The notes: generated by a model not told the origin, from the letters alone. Shown: positions 1-7,626, counted from the stretch's first letter. The stretch: 16,401 nt of DNA from Nitrososphaerota archaeon (GCA_005877225.1 VBPK01000068.1:1-16401); one strand, 5' to 3'. Program-made: numbers and translations.

Positions 1-928
1 CCATCTGAACACCCGTCCCTCCGAAGACCTTCATCACCCTCCGATCCACCATCTCAATCGCCTGCAGCTGCTCCCGCGTCAGAGCCTTCGTCTGAATCAG
101 CCTGAAGGTCTCATCTCCCGGGGTGTACGAAACAAATCCCCTCTCGGCCGCCCTCCTGAGGAGGAGCTCCGCCTCCGAGGCGCATGGTATCACCTTTCGG
201 CCGGTGGCCCTCAACCTCTCAATGTTTTCCATCGCGCTCGGGAGGTCTGCCTTGTTCGCCGCTATCAGGCTCGGCTTCGACCTCTCCCTCAGATGTGTGG
301 CGAACTTCTGGAGGTCGGAGTCACTCCACTCGGTCGGCTTCTCTGGTTTCAGGTGGAGCTGCGCAACAACCACCTCGATCTCCTTCTCGTCCACAGCGAG
401 TCCAGTAAGTCTCGCCGCGAGACTCGCGGTGATCCTGGCGCCTGACTGCTCAGCGAGCCTCGAAGTCTTCTCCCAGTCGCGCCTTATGATTCCAAGGACC
501 CATAGGTCGAACTCCCTCTCGACCATCTCGATGTCCTTCAGCGGGTCGTGAGAGCCCGGGGGGACCTTCCTCCCCTCCGCGTCTGTCGACCCAGAGGCGT
601 CGGCGACATGGATGAGCGCGTCAGCCTGCCTGATTTCGTCCAGAAACTGATTGCCCAACCCCCTTCCCTGAGCCGCTCCCTCGACGAGCCCTGCTACGTC
701 CACGAGCTTCACCGGTATCAACCTCGTCCCGTTCACGCAGGTCGAATTCCTCGGGTTGTCGACGACGCCCATCTCCTGGTGTACACACTGGGTCCTGAGG
801 TAGGCGACCCCCACGTTGGGCTTTATCGTCGTGAAGGGGAAGTCTGCGATGGCAACCTCGCGGAGGGTTGCGGCAGAAAAAAAAGTCGATTTTCCCACAT
901 TTGGCTTTCCGATAACTCCGACGAGCAC
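1..928 (-). CDS. ychF: Translation-associated P-loop ATPase YchF/OLA1 (C-terminus outside window)
   Basis: This is an Obg/OLA1-type P-loop NTPase that in known members binds ribosomes and hydrolyses ATP rather than GTP. About 309 residues are present. The P-loop GKPNVGKST lies at residues 7-15, the switch I stretch DFPFTTIKPNVG at 29-40, and the G3 segment DVAGLVEGA at 77-85 followed by GRGLGNQFLDEIRQAD. An NKAD motif comes later, in the context LIAANKADLP. The C-terminal TGS domain would lie beyond the left edge. The frame is closed by a stop just upstream, and GTG at 926-928 is the only usable start between that stop and the P-loop. It lies 27.5 nt from the centre of a TATA-like palindrome shared with the divergent neighbour, so the mRNA is probably leaderless. 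Identification is secure. The exact nucleotide specificity is family knowledge. Confidence 0.93.
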   Translation of the reverse strand, partial: MLVGVIGKPNVGKSTFFSAATLREVAIADFPFTTIKPNVGVAYLRTQCVHQEMGVVDNPRNSTCVNGTRLIPVKLVDVAGLVEGAAQGRGLGNQFLDEIRQADALIHVADASGSTDAEGRKVPPGSHDPLKDIEMVEREFDLWVLGIIRRDWEKTSRLAEQSGARITASLAARLTGLAVDEKEIEVVVAQLHLKPEKPTEWSDSDLQKFATHLRERSKPSLIAANKADLPSAMENIERLRATGRKVIPCASEAELLLRRAAERGFVSYTPGDETFRLIQTKALTREQLQAIEMVDRRVMKVFGGTGVQM

Positions 929-951
929 AATTCTGCACCCCCAAGTACGTT

Positions 952-959
952 GTTATAAC
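952..959. promoter_or_regulatory. Shared palindromic TATA box GTTATAAC
   Basis: A perfect 8-bp palindrome lies in the 57-nt gap between two divergent genes. Its centre is 27.5 nt from the minus-strand GTG at 928 and 30.5 nt from the plus-strand ATG at 986. Both distances fit an archaeal TATA box driving transcripts with little or no leader. Inferred from sequence and spacing only. Confidence 0.6.
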
Positions 960-985
960 CGAATAAGAAAGACGGGATTGGCGTC

Positions 986-2119
986 ATGAGGGTCGTCGTA
1001 GTCGGGGGTGGGGTCGCCGGTCTCGCGGCTGCATCTGAAGCTCACTCCCTCGGCGCGGAGGTCACTCTCCTCGAGAGCTCCGAGTCTTACCTCCCCCCGA
1101 AGAGCGGGTGGCCTTCTCTGCTCTCGGGAGAGGCTCAACCGGGTCCGTCAGAGAGAATTGACCACGAGCTTCGGGAGTTCTCGAAGATGGGCTCGCTAGT
1201 AGCCGAAGTCAATGTCGCTGAGAGGACCGCAAGGACCTCCAGAGGTCCGGTCGAGTATGACTCGATAGTGATAGCAACCGGGAGCACCCACGCGGACCCC
1301 ACCTTTCGCGGCTCTGGGAAGAAGAACGTCTTCATAATGAGGGGCTACCCCGACTATCTTCGACTCGCGAATGAGGTTCGCGGATTCGCCAGGGTCTGCG
1401 TGACCGGAGGCGGTCCCCTATCACTCTCGATAGCCGAGAAGGTGAGCTCAATGGGGGCGAAGGTGCTCCTCCTCTCCCCCACCGGGCTCCTCGGCCAACT
1501 TAGCGAGGTTGTTCGTCGCGAGGTGGAGAGGAGGGCGAAGGAGGCTGGCTTGGTGCTTCTGCGCTCTCCCCTCGACGGAGTCGCGGGAGTTGAGAGGGTG
1601 GAGGCTGTCGTCGCTTCGGGTTCAGTCCATGCGAGCGAGGCTCTGATCTTCCTCCCAGCACCGCGTCCGAACCCACCTCGGCTCGCGGTCGAGGTCGGGT
1701 TGAACGGCGGAATTCTCGTCGACGACAGGATGCGCTCTAGCTCCCCGGCCGTCTATGCTGCGGGAGACTGCGCTGAGGTGAGGCTGGGTTCCACATCCTC
1801 ATCCTCCTCGCCTATGATGTATCAATCCGCCGCCAGGGCAATGGGTAGGGTGGCTGGTGCGAATGCGGCGGGGGGGAGCGCGGTTGCTAGGCTCGCCAGC
1901 GCCGCCTCTCACACCTTCTTCGGCTACGAAGTTTGCTACGGTGGCCTTAGCCCGGCCGAGGGGACGAGGCTTGGGATCAGACTCCTTGAAGTCTCGACGC
2001 CCGCTCGAGGCGCAGACCTCGCGTACCAGGAGTCGAGCTTCGGACCACTGTCGCCGACCGACCTCTCCCCGATCGCGCTGGCCGCAAAGACTTGTCTCCT
2101 AATGAGGAAGCAGTCATGA
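986..2119 (+). CDS. FAD/NAD(P)-dependent oxidoreductase, CoA-disulfide-reductase/NADH-oxidase-like fold
   Basis: This 377-residue flavoprotein has the two-dinucleotide-domain (Pyr_redox_2) layout. An FAD-binding GGGVAG lies at residues 7-12 with the acidic end of beta-2 at E30. ATGS is at 97-100, a second Rossmann GGGPLS at 141-146 should bind NAD(P)H, and AAGDCAE at 258-264 closes the FAD site. It resembles CoA-disulfide reductases and NADH oxidases, but the position of their redox cysteine (CGLP) reads SGWP at 40-43, so thiol chemistry is doubtful. An NDH-2-like or rubredoxin-reductase-like role is possible and the substrate cannot be told. The run of serines at 269-275 is a low-complexity linker. 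The stop overlaps the next start by 4 nt (ATGA), which suggests co-transcription with the dehydrogenase gene. Confidence 0.82.
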   Translation: MRVVVVGGGVAGLAAASEAHSLGAEVTLLESSESYLPPKSGWPSLLSGEAQPGPSERIDHELREFSKMGSLVAEVNVAERTARTSRGPVEYDSIVIATGSTHADPTFRGSGKKNVFIMRGYPDYLRLANEVRGFARVCVTGGGPLSLSIAEKVSSMGAKVLLLSPTGLLGQLSEVVRREVERRAKEAGLVLLRSPLDGVAGVERVEAVVASGSVHASEALIFLPAPRPNPPRLAVEVGLNGGILVDDRMRSSSPAVYAAGDCAEVRLGSTSSSSSPMMYQSAARAMGRVAGANAAGGSAVARLASAASHTFFGYEVCYGGLSPAEGTRLGIRLLEVSTPARGADLAYQESSFGPLSPTDLSPIALAAKTCLLMRKQS

Positions 2120-3072
2120 AGAAGAAGGTACGGTTGCTCGTCTGCGATCGGGTAGACGTCGCCGAGCTCGGCCTCGACGAGAATTTCGAGGTCGACTACA
2201 GGCCCGACATCACGAGGGAGGAACTTCTGCGGTCCGTCGGCGGCTACGACGGGCTCGTGGTCAGGAGCAGGACGCGAGTTGACCGGGAGGTGATCGAGAC
2301 GGCCTCGAGGCTCCGGCTTATCGCCCGACCGGGGACGGGGCTCGACAACGTAGACGTCAAGGCTGCCGAGTCCAAGGGGGTAGCAGTGGTGAACAGCCCC
2401 GAGTCTCTCGTCGAGGCGGTCGCCGAGCACGTCATCTTGCTGATGCTCGCGCTTTCGAGGAGGCTCGTACTCGCCGATTCCTCGGTCAAGGCCGGCGGGT
2501 GGGCCAAGGACGCGCTCACCGGCTCAGAATTGAATGGCAAGACTCTCGGAATTGTTGGCCTGGGGAGGATCGGGAGGCGGGTCGGAGAGATCGCGGGTCG
2601 GTTCGGAATGTCCATCGTCGGTTATGATATCGTACCGATTGCGGAGGAGATCCTCCGCAGACTGGAGTGCAAACTCCTCCCCCTCGATACGCTCCTCTCT
2701 TCCGCAGACTATGTTACGATTCACGTACCACTGACACCCGAGACGAGCCATCTCATCGATTCGCGAAGACTCTCGATGATGAAGAGGGCGGCTTTCCTCA
2801 TAAACACGTCGCGGGGAGGTGTCGTCGAGGAGAGGAGCCTTGTCGAGGCACTGGAGGAGGCTCAGATCGCAGGGGCTGCCCTGGACGTCTTCGAGACCGA
2901 GCCCCCGAGCGGTGCGATCCTATCTGCCCCAAACATCGTCCTCACTCCGCACATCGGAGGGCAGACCTTTGAGGCCCAGGCCGACGCGACCAAGGCGGTC
3001 GGGAAGAAGATCGCGCAGTTCTTCAGGAAGAAAAGTACGGTCGGCGAACCTTTATCTGGCGAGCGAAGATGA
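2116..3072 (+). CDS. serA: D-3-phosphoglycerate dehydrogenase / D-2-hydroxyacid dehydrogenase
   Basis: This 318-residue NAD-dependent D-isomer 2-hydroxyacid dehydrogenase most resembles SerA, which oxidises 3-phosphoglycerate at the entry to serine synthesis. RPGTGLDNVD at 71-80, the NAD-binding GLGRIG at 148-153, and the catalytic residues R233 (NTSRGG), E262 (FETEPP) and H279 (TPHIGG) are all present. There is no C-terminal ACT or ASB regulatory domain, so this is the short form and probably lacks serine feedback through that domain. The start at 2116 is chosen because its ATGA overlaps the upstream stop and GAGGAAG at 2104-2110 sits 5 nt upstream. An in-frame ATG at 2092 lies inside the preceding gene and is less likely. 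Another 2-hydroxyacid substrate such as glyoxylate cannot be excluded. Confidence 0.85.
   Translation: MKKKVRLLVCDRVDVAELGLDENFEVDYRPDITREELLRSVGGYDGLVVRSRTRVDREVIETASRLRLIARPGTGLDNVDVKAAESKGVAVVNSPESLVEAVAEHVILLMLALSRRLVLADSSVKAGGWAKDALTGSELNGKTLGIVGLGRIGRRVGEIAGRFGMSIVGYDIVPIAEEILRRLECKLLPLDTLLSSADYVTIHVPLTPETSHLIDSRRLSMMKRAAFLINTSRGGVVEERSLVEALEEAQIAGAALDVFETEPPSGAILSAPNIVLTPHIGGQTFEAQADATKAVGKKIAQFFRKKSTVGEPLSGERR
3050..3056 (+). promoter_or_regulatory. TATA-like box CTTTATC for L15e, inside the serA 3' end
   Basis: CTTTATC has its TTTATC core centred 32.5 nt before the TTG start of the L15e gene. It lies within the last codons of the dehydrogenase gene, so L15e can be transcribed on its own. 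Spacing-based inference. Confidence 0.45.
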
Positions 3073-3085
3073 GGCGAAGACGGAA

Positions 3086-3541
3086 TTGTACCGGGAGATA
3101 GGCAAGACTTGGCAGACGGTCCTCCGTGAGAAATCCGGTGATATCCTGGCGAGAGCTATACAACTGAGGAGGGAGCCGACCATTCTGAGAGTCGAACACC
3201 CCTCGAGGCTTGACAGGGCGAGGATGCTCGGCTACAAGGCAAAGCAGGGCGTCGCGGTCGTGCGGATAAAGGTCTCGCGCGGGGGAATGCGGCGGGAGAG
3301 ACCTCGCGCGGGGAGACGACCGAAACACCTGGGCGTCCTGCGGATCAAGTCTTCTGTGTCAGCTCAGCGCGTCGCCGAGAGGAGGGTCCGAGAGAAGTAT
3401 CCGAACATGAGAGTCCTGGGTTCTTACCTGATCTGGAGGGACGGGATGCACGTCTGGTACGAGTGCGTCTTGATCGACCCAATTCATCCCTCGGTCCAGA
3501 ACGACTACAATTACAGAAGAGTTCTCGGTATCAAGGCGTAG
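3086..3541 (+). CDS. rpl15e: Large-subunit ribosomal protein L15e (eL15)
   Basis: This protein of about 151 residues is very basic and carries the family's core: LRREPTILRVEHPSRLDRAR, then LGYKAKQGVAVVRIKVSRGG, then an R-rich loop, and VLGSYLIWRDGMHVWYECVLID with a final HPSVQNDYNYR stretch. It binds rRNA in the archaeal and eukaryotic 50S/60S core. It is short for the family, lacking the long C-terminal tail of many archaeal versions. No ATG or GTG exists upstream in a sensible place. TTG at 3086 is the best start, 14 nt past the upstream stop and correctly spaced from a TATA-like box. The frame stays open upstream through antisense-like sequence of the dehydrogenase gene, which is not coding. 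Its stop is 1 nt from the stop of the convergent reductase gene. Confidence 0.92.
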   Translation: MYREIGKTWQTVLREKSGDILARAIQLRREPTILRVEHPSRLDRARMLGYKAKQGVAVVRIKVSRGGMRRERPRAGRRPKHLGVLRIKSSVSAQRVAERRVREKYPNMRVLGSYLIWRDGMHVWYECVLIDPIHPSVQNDYNYRRVLGIKA

Positions 3542-3542
3542 T

Positions 3543-4535
3543 TCACATCTTCATCTCGCTGCTGTGCCCTGGAAAGATCTTTGCGGTCGGGTCGATGAAG
3601 TTCTTCGCAACATTGACAGCCATCGCCGCCTGTGCGTACCCTGTCGCTATCAGGTTGAGCTTGACGCTATCGACCTGCCCGGCCAAGTCTCCGGCGACAT
3701 AAACGCCCGGGATGTTCGTCTCCATCCTCCCGTTGGTCTTAATCTCTCGTCCTTTGATCTCCAGCCCCCAGTTTCGAATCGGGCCGAGGTCGGCTCTGAA
3801 CCCTATGTTGACAAGAATCGAGTCGACATCGATCGTCGTCTCCTCCTTCGTCCTGTTGTCGTAGATGACGGCCTTCTTCACCCACTTCCCGTCACCGATG
3901 ACGCGCTTCACTTCATAGAACAGCTTGACCTCGGCCCCACACTTCATCAGCTCCGCGACGCTCCCTTCGTGCGCACGGAAGACGTCGCGGCGGTGCACGA
4001 GAGTTACCTTCTTCGCCCAGTTGCTGAAGTTGAGCGCCCAGTCGACGGCCGAGTCTCCGCCACCCACGATCAGGAGTCTCTTGTCCTTGAAGAGCTGCTT
4101 GTCTTTCACGAAGTAGAATATTCCCTTTCCTTCGTACTCAGCGACTCCCGGGGCATCCAGCTTGTTGGGCGAGAAGGCCCCGACCCCGGCCGTGACCAGA
4201 ACCGTCTTGGAGTAATGGCTTCTAGCCTTGTCTGTGTCGAGTTGGAAGATACCGCCGTCGACCTTTCTTATCGAGAGGACTCTCTCCCCGAGGACAACGG
4301 TGGGGTTGAACTGGAATGCTTGCTCCACCATGCTCTTCACCAGCTCCTTCGCGAGAATCTTTCGAAAACCCGGGACATCGTAGATGTACTTCTCGGGGTA
4401 GAGGACGGCAACCTGCCCACCCACCTCCTCAAGCGCGTCGATCAGTTTCACCTTCATCTGCCTCAAGCCAGCGTAGAACGTGGCAAAGAGACCGGCGGGT
4501 CCCGCGCCTACTATCGTGATGTCATATGCATCCAA
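3543..4535 (-). CDS. Thioredoxin-reductase-like ferredoxin:NADP+ reductase
   Basis: This 330-residue flavoprotein has the thioredoxin reductase fold but lacks the CxxC redox pair, as in TrxR-like ferredoxin:NADP+ reductases (EC 1.18.1.2). GAGPAG at 10-15 binds FAD, VGGQVAVLYPEK at 38-49 is characteristic of the FNR branch, GGGDSA at 158-163 binds the pyridine nucleotide, HRRDVFRAHE at 181-190 favours NADPH through its arginines, and AGDLAG at 281-286 contacts FAD. In the cytoplasm it would exchange electrons between ferredoxin and NADP(H), which could feed reductive steps such as the lipid saturation encoded nearby. That link is inference. The first codon is TTG. The next in-frame ATG, at M27, would remove the FAD motif, so TTG is required. 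Confidence 0.88.
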   Translation of the reverse strand: MDAYDITIVGAGPAGLFATFYAGLRQMKVKLIDALEEVGGQVAVLYPEKYIYDVPGFRKILAKELVKSMVEQAFQFNPTVVLGERVLSIRKVDGGIFQLDTDKARSHYSKTVLVTAGVGAFSPNKLDAPGVAEYEGKGIFYFVKDKQLFKDKRLLIVGGGDSAVDWALNFSNWAKKVTLVHRRDVFRAHEGSVAELMKCGAEVKLFYEVKRVIGDGKWVKKAVIYDNRTKEETTIDVDSILVNIGFRADLGPIRNWGLEIKGREIKTNGRMETNIPGVYVAGDLAGQVDSVKLNLIATGYAQAAMAVNVAKNFIDPTAKIFPGHSSEMKM

Positions 4536-4558
4536 GGAGGCGTCGGATGTGCTGCGAA

Positions 4559-4566
4559 TTTTTAAG
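4559..4566 (-). promoter_or_regulatory. TATA-like box CTTAAAAA for the ferredoxin:NADP+ reductase gene
   Basis: Read on the minus strand, CTTAAAAA is centred 27.5 nt before the TTG at 4535, with no Shine-Dalgarno sequence between them. This fits a leaderless transcript separate from the upstream truD gene. Confidence 0.5.
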
Positions 4567-4584
4567 GGTAATAAAGCGTTGGCC

Positions 4585-5853
4585 TCAGAATCCTGTCGAA
4601 AATGGTTCCGACGGTTTCAGGATCTCCCGCAGCAGGGTGGTCGCGTACTCTCCCTTCGCGAGTGTGAAAGAGAGGGTGGCGTTCATGCCTGACAGCTGGT
4701 AGCTCAGACCCCTAGCGGTCAGCGGTGCTCTCCTGAACCCTCCCTCCGCGCTTATCTCCTGCGCATCCTTCACGTAGAATTCTCGCGGGGTGACCCCCTC
4801 TTCCTCGAGAACCTCCATCACGGCCCGGTCGAACCTCGATCCATAGTCGCGGTACGAATACCCCACGAGCTGGATGAGAGGGAGGGCGCCCGCGATGGGC
4901 TCTTCCCTCGCCCCGCGCACCTCCCCTACCGTGAGACCGTCTGGGGCCAACTGTGTCCAGTTGTCTCCGGCGACAGCGGTCGAGATGTCGAGAGAGCCGA
5001 GAAGAGCCTTCGTCAGGGACCGGTTGAAGAGGTATGATTGATAGGCGTGGACGAAAAACCTTCGGATCGCGAGTGGAAGCGCCCTGAAGGCGCCCAGGAA
5101 GTCGCCCGGTTTTTCCACTAGCCGCCTTACGGCCATCCTCTCCAGGTCTTGCCTCTCCGTGAACGCCCGGAGGGCTTCGGCGTACATCCCACTCGCGGCC
5201 ATGACGCGCGCCTCCCTGACGACAGCCTCCTCCCCCGCCCTCGGCTCGCTGAGAAGGCATCGGATTCCCGCTTCGAAATCGCCGCCAACCAGAGCGTGTC
5301 CGACCAGATGAGTGACCGGGTCCCTCGTGCCGAACCTCTGAAGCCCGAAGAAGTTCGGGAGGCGGCGTTGCCCGCAGAGGCTGTAGGCCTCTTCAATCCT
5401 CGCCTTAATCTCATCACAGGCATCGCGGAGAGTGATGTCAAAGGAGTTCCCGAGAACCCTCCGGCGAGAGAACGGGCGAGCGATATAACCAATCAACTCC
5501 GCCTTGAATGACGGCTCTTCAATCAGCTCCGGTCTCCTGGAGCGAGTGCTCGTAGGGCTGAGGTACTGGGTAGCCACGGCGTGTTTGTCCTTCATTCCGC
5601 CGAAGCTCACGCGACTCTCAAGGTGTCTCGATACCCTCCTTGCCGCGTGGAGGGTATCAGTCCCCCTCTTCTCAAGCCTGTAGACGGGGAGGGCCCCGGG
5701 GCTCTCCTCCGGTTTGAGGTCTTCCAAGTTCGCCAGTTCGGTGACCCTGAAATCGTCGTCAGAGACCCGCATCCTGGCTCGGCACGGGGGGCTCTCCGTA
5801 GCGTAGACACCCATTCCCACCTGAACCTCGACCGCCGGTGGTCTCGACTTCAA
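4585..5853 (-). CDS. truD: tRNA pseudouridine(13) synthase TruD
   Basis: TruD isomerises U13 of certain tRNAs to pseudouridine. The 422-residue length matches archaeal TruD. GMKDKHA at 86-92 carries the catalytic aspartate (D89), NFFGLQRFG at 167-175 is the second TruD signature, and FFVHAYQSYLFN at about 266-277 is the third. The TRUD insertion domain fits the stretch at about 180-340. The TTG start at 5853 overlaps the TGA of the upstream pth2 gene as TTGA, indicating translational coupling. A GTG at residue 12 or an ATG at residue 14 are possible later starts, but residues 7-18 align with the usual archaeal N-terminus, so I keep the longer form. Gene order pth2-truD groups two tRNA-related functions. 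Confidence 0.93.
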   Translation of the reverse strand: MKSRPPAVEVQVGMGVYATESPPCRARMRVSDDDFRVTELANLEDLKPEESPGALPVYRLEKRGTDTLHAARRVSRHLESRVSFGGMKDKHAVATQYLSPTSTRSRRPELIEEPSFKAELIGYIARPFSRRRVLGNSFDITLRDACDEIKARIEEAYSLCGQRRLPNFFGLQRFGTRDPVTHLVGHALVGGDFEAGIRCLLSEPRAGEEAVVREARVMAASGMYAEALRAFTERQDLERMAVRRLVEKPGDFLGAFRALPLAIRRFFVHAYQSYLFNRSLTKALLGSLDISTAVAGDNWTQLAPDGLTVGEVRGAREEPIAGALPLIQLVGYSYRDYGSRFDRAVMEVLEEEGVTPREFYVKDAQEISAEGGFRRAPLTARGLSYQLSGMNATLSFTLAKGEYATTLLREILKPSEPFSTGF

Positions 5854-6197
5854 AGAAGCTTTAGATTCCCGGTGAGCTTGTCAAGGAGGTCGTCGGGTGC
5901 GGGGCCCAGCCCCAGGCAGGTCGTCGTCCCCGGCTCGAGCTGGGTCAAGCCTCGGTCCTGAATGAGTGCCGCTGGAAGATGCATCGCTCTCGCCCTCCGA
6001 AGCAGCTCCTTCAATTCTGCCTCGCTTCCTATCTTCAGGATAATCTTGGCCTGTCCCTCCACTTTCCAGTCACGGTACCACCGCTCGCTCCGCGTCATCG
6101 CCTCCTCGGCCGCTGAGATTGAAGCGTGCGCCACCTGCGCGGCGAGTTTCCCCTTTCCCATCCTGAGATCTGACCTCACGACGATCACCTGCTTCAA
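5850..6197 (-). CDS. pth2: Peptidyl-tRNA hydrolase, archaeal/eukaryotic type (Pth2)
   Basis: Pth2 cleaves peptidyl-tRNA released by stalled ribosomes and recycles the tRNA. The 115-residue form starting at TTG 6195-6197 begins MKQVIVVRSDLRMGKGK and continues LAAQVAHAS, the family hallmark. Later come a WKVEGQAKIILK block, ALIQDRGLTQLEPGT and TCLGLGPAP, all typical of the PTH2 fold. An upstream in-frame TTG at 6221 would add eight residues not usual for the family and sits too close to the TATA-like element, so the shorter start is preferred. It is divergent from the geranylgeranyl reductase gene across a tiny gap. Its stop overlaps the truD start by 4 nt. Confidence 0.94.
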   Translation of the reverse strand: MKQVIVVRSDLRMGKGKLAAQVAHASISAAEEAMTRSERWYRDWKVEGQAKIILKIGSEAELKELLRRARAMHLPAALIQDRGLTQLEPGTTTCLGLGPAPDDLLDKLTGNLKLL

Positions 6198-6222
6198 ACG
6201 GTGAATCTTGCTTCGATTCAAC

Positions 6223-6230
6223 GATTATTA
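6223..6230. promoter_or_regulatory. AT-rich element between pth2 and the lipid reductase gene
   Basis: GATTATTA (TAATAATC on the other strand) is the only AT-rich core in this divergent gap. Its centre is 29.5 nt from the pth2 TTG at 6197 and 35.5 nt from the TTG at 6262 of the reductase gene. It may act as a shared TATA element. It is less symmetrical than the ones at 952-959 and 12692-12705. Confidence 0.4.
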
Positions 6231-6261
6231 GAGCTCGGGTTAAGGGTTGCGTTCCCGTACT

Positions 6262-7407
6262 TTGTCAAGGTTCGATGCCATCGTTGTCGGGGGGAGCGTG
6301 GGAGGGCTCAGCTTCGCGGGCGAGGCGGCGAAGCGGGGGCTGAGCGTCCTGGTGCTTGAAGAGCACGATGAAATTGGCGAACCGGAGAAGTGTGATGGGC
6401 TAGTGAGTCTGAGAGGTTTGAGCAGGTACGGGTTAGCTCCCTCGGGGGGAGCCATCCAGAGCTCCGTGAGAGAGGGTGTGATTCACCCTCCCTCTGGCCC
6501 CGAATGCAGTGTCGACGCTCGCGCGCTCGAGGTCGTAGTCATTGACAGGAGTCGGTACGACAAGCAGCTCGCAGAGAATGCCTCCGAGTTGGGGGCAATA
6601 ATCAAGACGGGCCTCAGAGTTCAACGCGCCGCGGAGAAAGGCGAACTGGTGACTGTTGATGCGGGTCAAACATACGAATCCGACTACCTGATTGACGCCA
6701 CCGGGCCGGCCTCCGCCCCAGCGGGCGGGATCCTCCCTGCGGCGAAGTACGAGGTCGAAGCCGATTGGGTCGAGGAGGGCAGAGTGGAGGTTTTCGTCGA
6801 CCAGGCGAGATATCCCGGATTCTTCGCTTGGACCATCCCCTATGGGGCGCGGAGGGCAAAAGTCGGGGCAGCCGGGCGTGGGATCAACCCGTTCAAGGCC
6901 CTCGACGCCCTGTTGGAGTCAAGACCGCACAAGGTCATCAGAAGGGTCGCCGCACCCATCTACGTGGGTGGTCCTGCGGGGAGGTTCGTTTCAGGGCGGA
7001 AGGTGTGGGTCGGCGAGTCAGCGGGGCAGGTCAAGCCCACGACTGCGGGAGGAATAACGACCTCTATTGGGGGCGGGGTAATCGCGGCAAAGTGGGTTGC
7101 CGAGTCGGTCCACTCACACGACCCGTCACGGCTGGAGGGGTACGAGAGGGAATGGAGGGAGACCTTCGAGAAAGAGATGAGAGCGATGATGAGGCTGAGG
7201 GGCGTATTCGAGAGGCTGTCGAACAGGGAGGTCGACCTCCTCATTTCGACTCTATCGTCTCCAAAGCTCCTCGCGCGGCTTGGCAAGTCAGACTTCGATT
7301 TTCACGCCACCGCCTTTCTGTCCGCTCTCGGGGTCGTGGGGCTTTTCACACTGGCGAGGCTGGTTGCGTCGGCCGAGGTAAGGCAACTTCTCTCCCCCCG
7401 CTCCTAG
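6262..7407 (+). CDS. Geranylgeranyl reductase family flavoprotein (archaeal lipid saturation)
   Basis: This is a 381-residue FAD enzyme of the geranylgeranyl reductase family, which saturates the isoprenoid chains of archaeal membrane lipids or quinones. FDAIVVGGSVGG at 4-15 is the FAD motif, PEKCDGLVS at 41-49 has the family cysteine (C44), YPGFFAWTIP at 184-193 is a family block, and VGESAGQVKPTTAGGI at 250-265 is the second FAD motif. In that motif the usual aspartate of GDAAG is glutamate (E252). A hydrophobic stretch at about 349-369 may touch the membrane. Only TTG starts precede the motif: 6262 gives the usual short N-terminus and agrees better with the TATA spacing, and 6247 is the alternative. 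Which lipid it reduces cannot be told from sequence. Confidence 0.85.
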   Translation: MSRFDAIVVGGSVGGLSFAGEAAKRGLSVLVLEEHDEIGEPEKCDGLVSLRGLSRYGLAPSGGAIQSSVREGVIHPPSGPECSVDARALEVVVIDRSRYDKQLAENASELGAIIKTGLRVQRAAEKGELVTVDAGQTYESDYLIDATGPASAPAGGILPAAKYEVEADWVEEGRVEVFVDQARYPGFFAWTIPYGARRAKVGAAGRGINPFKALDALLESRPHKVIRRVAAPIYVGGPAGRFVSGRKVWVGESAGQVKPTTAGGITTSIGGGVIAAKWVAESVHSHDPSRLEGYEREWRETFEKEMRAMMRLRGVFERLSNREVDLLISTLSSPKLLARLGKSDFDFHATAFLSALGVVGLFTLARLVASAEVRQLLSPRS

Positions 7408-7411
7408 CAAT

Positions 7412-7418
7412 GTATATC
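7412..7418 (+). promoter_or_regulatory. TATA box GTATATC for the zinc-ribbon/EF-1beta pair
   Basis: GTATATC is centred 29 nt before the ATG at 7444 and follows the reductase stop by 4 nt. It fits a leaderless or near-leaderless transcript covering both downstream genes. Confidence 0.5.
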
Positions 7419-7443
7419 TTCAAGCCATCGAGGGCTTAGGACA

Positions 7444-7626
7444 ATGTCTCAAGAAAGTATCACGCTACCTCTCTGCACTTCTTGCAACAGGCCTGTAACC
7501 CCCGGAGAGAAGGCGGTGAAGTTCTCCTGTCCCAACTGCCACGAAGTTCTCATCTGGCGGTGCCAGAAGTGCAGAAAATTCACCCGCAGGTACAAGTGCA
7601 CCAACTGCGGTCTCGAGGGCCCCTAG
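7444..7626 (+). CDS. Small four-CxxC zinc-ribbon protein, predicted RNA-binding (DUF1610/COG2888 type)
   Basis: This 60-residue protein has four CxxC pairs (C11/C14, C29/C32, C40/C43 and C52/C55), enough for two zinc sites, with basic and aromatic residues between them (LIWRCQKCRKFTRRYKC). This is the archaeal zinc-ribbon family annotated as a predicted RNA-binding protein with a role in translation, commonly found beside the EF-1beta gene as here. Its stop shares one base with the GTG start of EF-1beta, so the two are translationally coupled. The function beyond zinc binding is inferred from family and neighbourhood. Confidence 0.88.
   Translation: MSQESITLPLCTSCNRPVTPGEKAVKFSCPNCHEVLIWRCQKCRKFTRRYKCTNCGLEGP

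Noticed and set aside
3564..4565. 333-codon open frame on the plus strand opposite the ferredoxin:NADP+ reductase gene
   Set aside because: It is an exact antisense shadow of a well-supported flavoprotein gene. GC-rich third positions leave the complement free of stops, and the predicted protein has no recognisable domain.
6765..7439. 224-codon frame within the geranylgeranyl reductase gene
   Set aside because: It is out of frame with strong family motifs and shows a low-complexity, arginine- and glycine-rich composition typical of shadow frames.
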